Origin: Mycobacterium fragae
GTDB lineage: Bacteria; Actinomycetota; Actinomycetes; Mycobacteriales; Mycobacteriaceae
Length of the DNA: 64,000 nt
Assembly: GCF_002102185.1 (NCBI RefSeq)
Contig: NZ_LQOW01000027.1
Coordinates: 1-64,000 of the forward strand
Direction of reading: 5' to 3'
Part shown: piece by piece, positions 62,590 to 64,000 of the stretch
Layout: the number at the start of each line of letters is the position of its first letter
How positions within the stretch are numbered: the first letter of the stretch is position 1
Program-made: the position numbers and the translations under genes
The notes under the pieces: generated by a model
What the model was told of the DNA's origin: nothing
Databases searched by the model: none
The model's input: only the letters and a program-made list of their open reading frames with translations

Positions 62590-64000
62590 CCGTCCCGCGT
62601 CAAGCACCATTGGCATCACCCCGCGCGCGGTGGCTGATCGTAGCCGCAGTTCTGGGCTCCGGGATCGCGTTGCTCGACGGCACCGTGGTCAACATCGCGC
62701 TTCCCGCCATAGGGCGGCAGTTGGGCGCCGGGTTGGCCGGCCAGCAGTGGATACTCGACGGCTACCTGCTGTCGTTAAGCGCATTGCTACTCTCGGGCGG
62801 CGCGGCAGGCGACCGCTACGGCCGTCGCCGTGTCTTTGTCGGCGGCCTGATCGTTTTCACTGCAGCCTCTCTCGCATGCGGTCTTTCACCCACCGCGGGC
62901 TGGCTGATCGGCGCACGGTTGGTGCAGGGCGTCGGTGCGGCGGCGTTGGTGCCCGGCAGCCTGGCATTGATCAATGCAGGGATTACAGACAAAGACCGGG
63001 GCCGTGCGGTGGGCGTTTGGGCAGGCATGTCCGGGGTAACCACGGCGCTGGGTCCGTTCATCGGCGGCTGGCTGGTCGATGCCGCATCGTGGCGGTGGGT
63101 GTTCTTCTTGAACATTCCACTGGCCGCCACCGCGATGTGGATCGCCGCCCGTCACGTGCCCGAATCCCGTGACACCACAGCCGGGGGGCGCTCGGACATC
63201 CTCGGCGCCGCAGCGGTCACACTCGGTCTCGGGGGAATGACCTACGCGTTGATCGAAGCACCGGCCCGCGGCTGGACATTAGTCCCTGTGACCGCCGCTG
63301 CCATCGGTGTCACCGCGCTGGTGGCCTTTCCCATGATCGAGACACATGCGACCGCACCGGTCCTACCTCTGGACCTGTTTCGCTCCCGCCAGTTCACCGG
63401 CGCGAACCTCACCACTCTTGCGGTCTATTTCGCTGTAGGCGGCGCACTCTTTCTGCTCGCCCTGCAGCTGCAGCAAAGCCTGCACTACTCCGCCTTGACT
63501 ACCGGTCTCGCGACGCTGCCCACAACTATCATCATGCTGGTTGGCTCCCCGTTGGTCGGTGCCCTCGCGGAGCGCACGGGCCCCCGGCTGCCCATGACTT
63601 TTGGCCCGCTGACCGCGGTCGCGGGTTTGGCGTTAATGGCTCGCATCGCGCCTGGGGCGTCGTATCTCGGCGCCGTACTGCCCGCCGTCGTTGTCTTCGG
63701 TGTGGGGTTGGCGATCACGGTTGCTCCACTGACGGCGGCCGTCCTCGCCGCCGTGTCCGACAACCGTGCGGGAACCGCCTCGGGCGTCAACAATGCGATC
63801 GCGCGGCTCGCGGGCCTACTGGCCGTCGCGGTGCTGCCCGTCGCTGCCGGTATGCGCGCCGGCGCCGGACAACCCCTCGGCCACAGCTTCGCAGTTGCGA
63901 TGCTCATCGCCGCAGCCGTAGCCGCGACCGGTGGAATCGCGGCGGCGCTGACCATCCGCACCAGCGCCGACGTCACACACCAGATGCTGCCGGGGATCAA
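62586..64000 (+). CDS. DHA2-family MFS drug/H+ antiporter (14-helix type), 3' end beyond the window
   Basis: The frame opens at GTG 62586 and stays open to the window edge (471 codons). The helix-1 motif LLDGTVVNIALPAIGRQLG is diagnostic of 14-TM DHA2 exporters. GDRYGRRRVF is the loop 2-3 motif and GVWAGMSGVTTALGPFIGGW the helix-5 antiporter motif. It should export a drug or metabolite. Three rare TTA leucine codons (62775, 63279, 63633) suggest acquired DNA. It is translationally coupled to the DUF5996 gene. Confidence 0.9.
   Translation, partial: MTVPRQAPLASPRARWLIVAAVLGSGIALLDGTVVNIALPAIGRQLGAGLAGQQWILDGYLLSLSALLLSGGAAGDRYGRRRVFVGGLIVFTAASLACGLSPTAGWLIGARLVQGVGAAALVPGSLALINAGITDKDRGRAVGVWAGMSGVTTALGPFIGGWLVDAASWRWVFFLNIPLAATAMWIAARHVPESRDTTAGGRSDILGAAAVTLGLGGMTYALIEAPARGWTLVPVTAAAIGVTALVAFPMIETHATAPVLPLDLFRSRQFTGANLTTLAVYFAVGGALFLLALQLQQSLHYSALTTGLATLPTTIIMLVGSPLVGALAERTGPRLPMTFGPLTAVAGLALMARIAPGASYLGAVLPAVVVFGVGLAITVAPLTAAVLAAVSDNRAGTASGVNNAIARLAGLLAVAVLPVAAGMRAGAGQPLGHSFAVAMLIAAAVAATGGIAAALTIRTSADVTHQMLPGI

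Overview
The window is high-GC actinobacterial DNA, and its gene content and order are those of a Mycobacterium. Read right to left it is largely collinear with the M. tuberculosis Rv0232-Rv0287 region: eccA3/eccB3/eccC3/PE5/PPE4/esxG, fadE6, fadD2, polD2, fecB2, pxpBC, aac(2'), narK3, nirBD, acr2, sdh1, fadE5, fadA2, fabG4, htdX, lpqI, aftD, gabD1 and R2lox. Several M. tuberculosis neighbours are missing (Rv0246, vapBC24, the Rv0254c-Rv0258c block, oplA) and several blocks are extra, so this is a non-tuberculous species. I cannot name it from sequence alone.

Layout. 1-9333 (minus strand) is the first part of the ESX-3 type VII secretion locus, cut at esxG. Behind it lie two 19-bp IdeR-like iron boxes and a 21-bp Zur-like site. 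9582-17337 is a lipid and redox stretch (methyltransferase, DUF2236 oxygenase, TetR, VOC protein, hydrolase, FadE6, DinB, truncated haemoglobin). 17334-24000 holds fadD2, the PolD2 primase-polymerase, a Tat-exported siderophore-binding lipoprotein, 5-oxoprolinase subunits and AAC(2'). 23622-29940 is a nitrate/nitrite assimilation block: NarK3, a HemD-winged-helix fusion and a CbiX-like chelatase converge on NirBD. 30155-34699 carries the heat-shock gene acr2 and the sdh1 operon. 34718-43227 is a fatty-acid block with the F6 small RNA between fadE5 and fadA2. 43309-49231 carries cell-wall genes, ending with aftD and an LMF-like membrane protein.

49295-60767 departs most from the reference order. 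A gabD2-cydA-cydB group lacks cydDC. Next to it is a scar of gene fragments: a PucR tail, the tail of a second TPP enzyme and a copied piece of the LMF-like gene. Then comes an orphan PPE protein with a histidine/acid-rich cluster, preceded by a 21-bp site that matches the one in front of ESX-3. A TPP-dependent decarboxylase diverges from gabD1. Together with sdh1 these genes could form a 2-oxoglutarate to succinic semialdehyde to succinate shunt. The TetR-R2lox operon follows. Opposite it, across a perfect TetR-type palindrome and a perfect CRP-type site, starts a flavodoxin-reductase/DUF5996/DHA2-exporter operon that runs off the window and looks accessory.

The best candidates for something new are (1) the orphan PPE as a zinc-regulated ESX-3 cargo, (2) the TPP enzyme/GabD1 pair, and (3) the R2lox/flavin-reductase/exporter neighbourhood. 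No tRNA, rRNA, CRISPR array or intact insertion sequence was seen.
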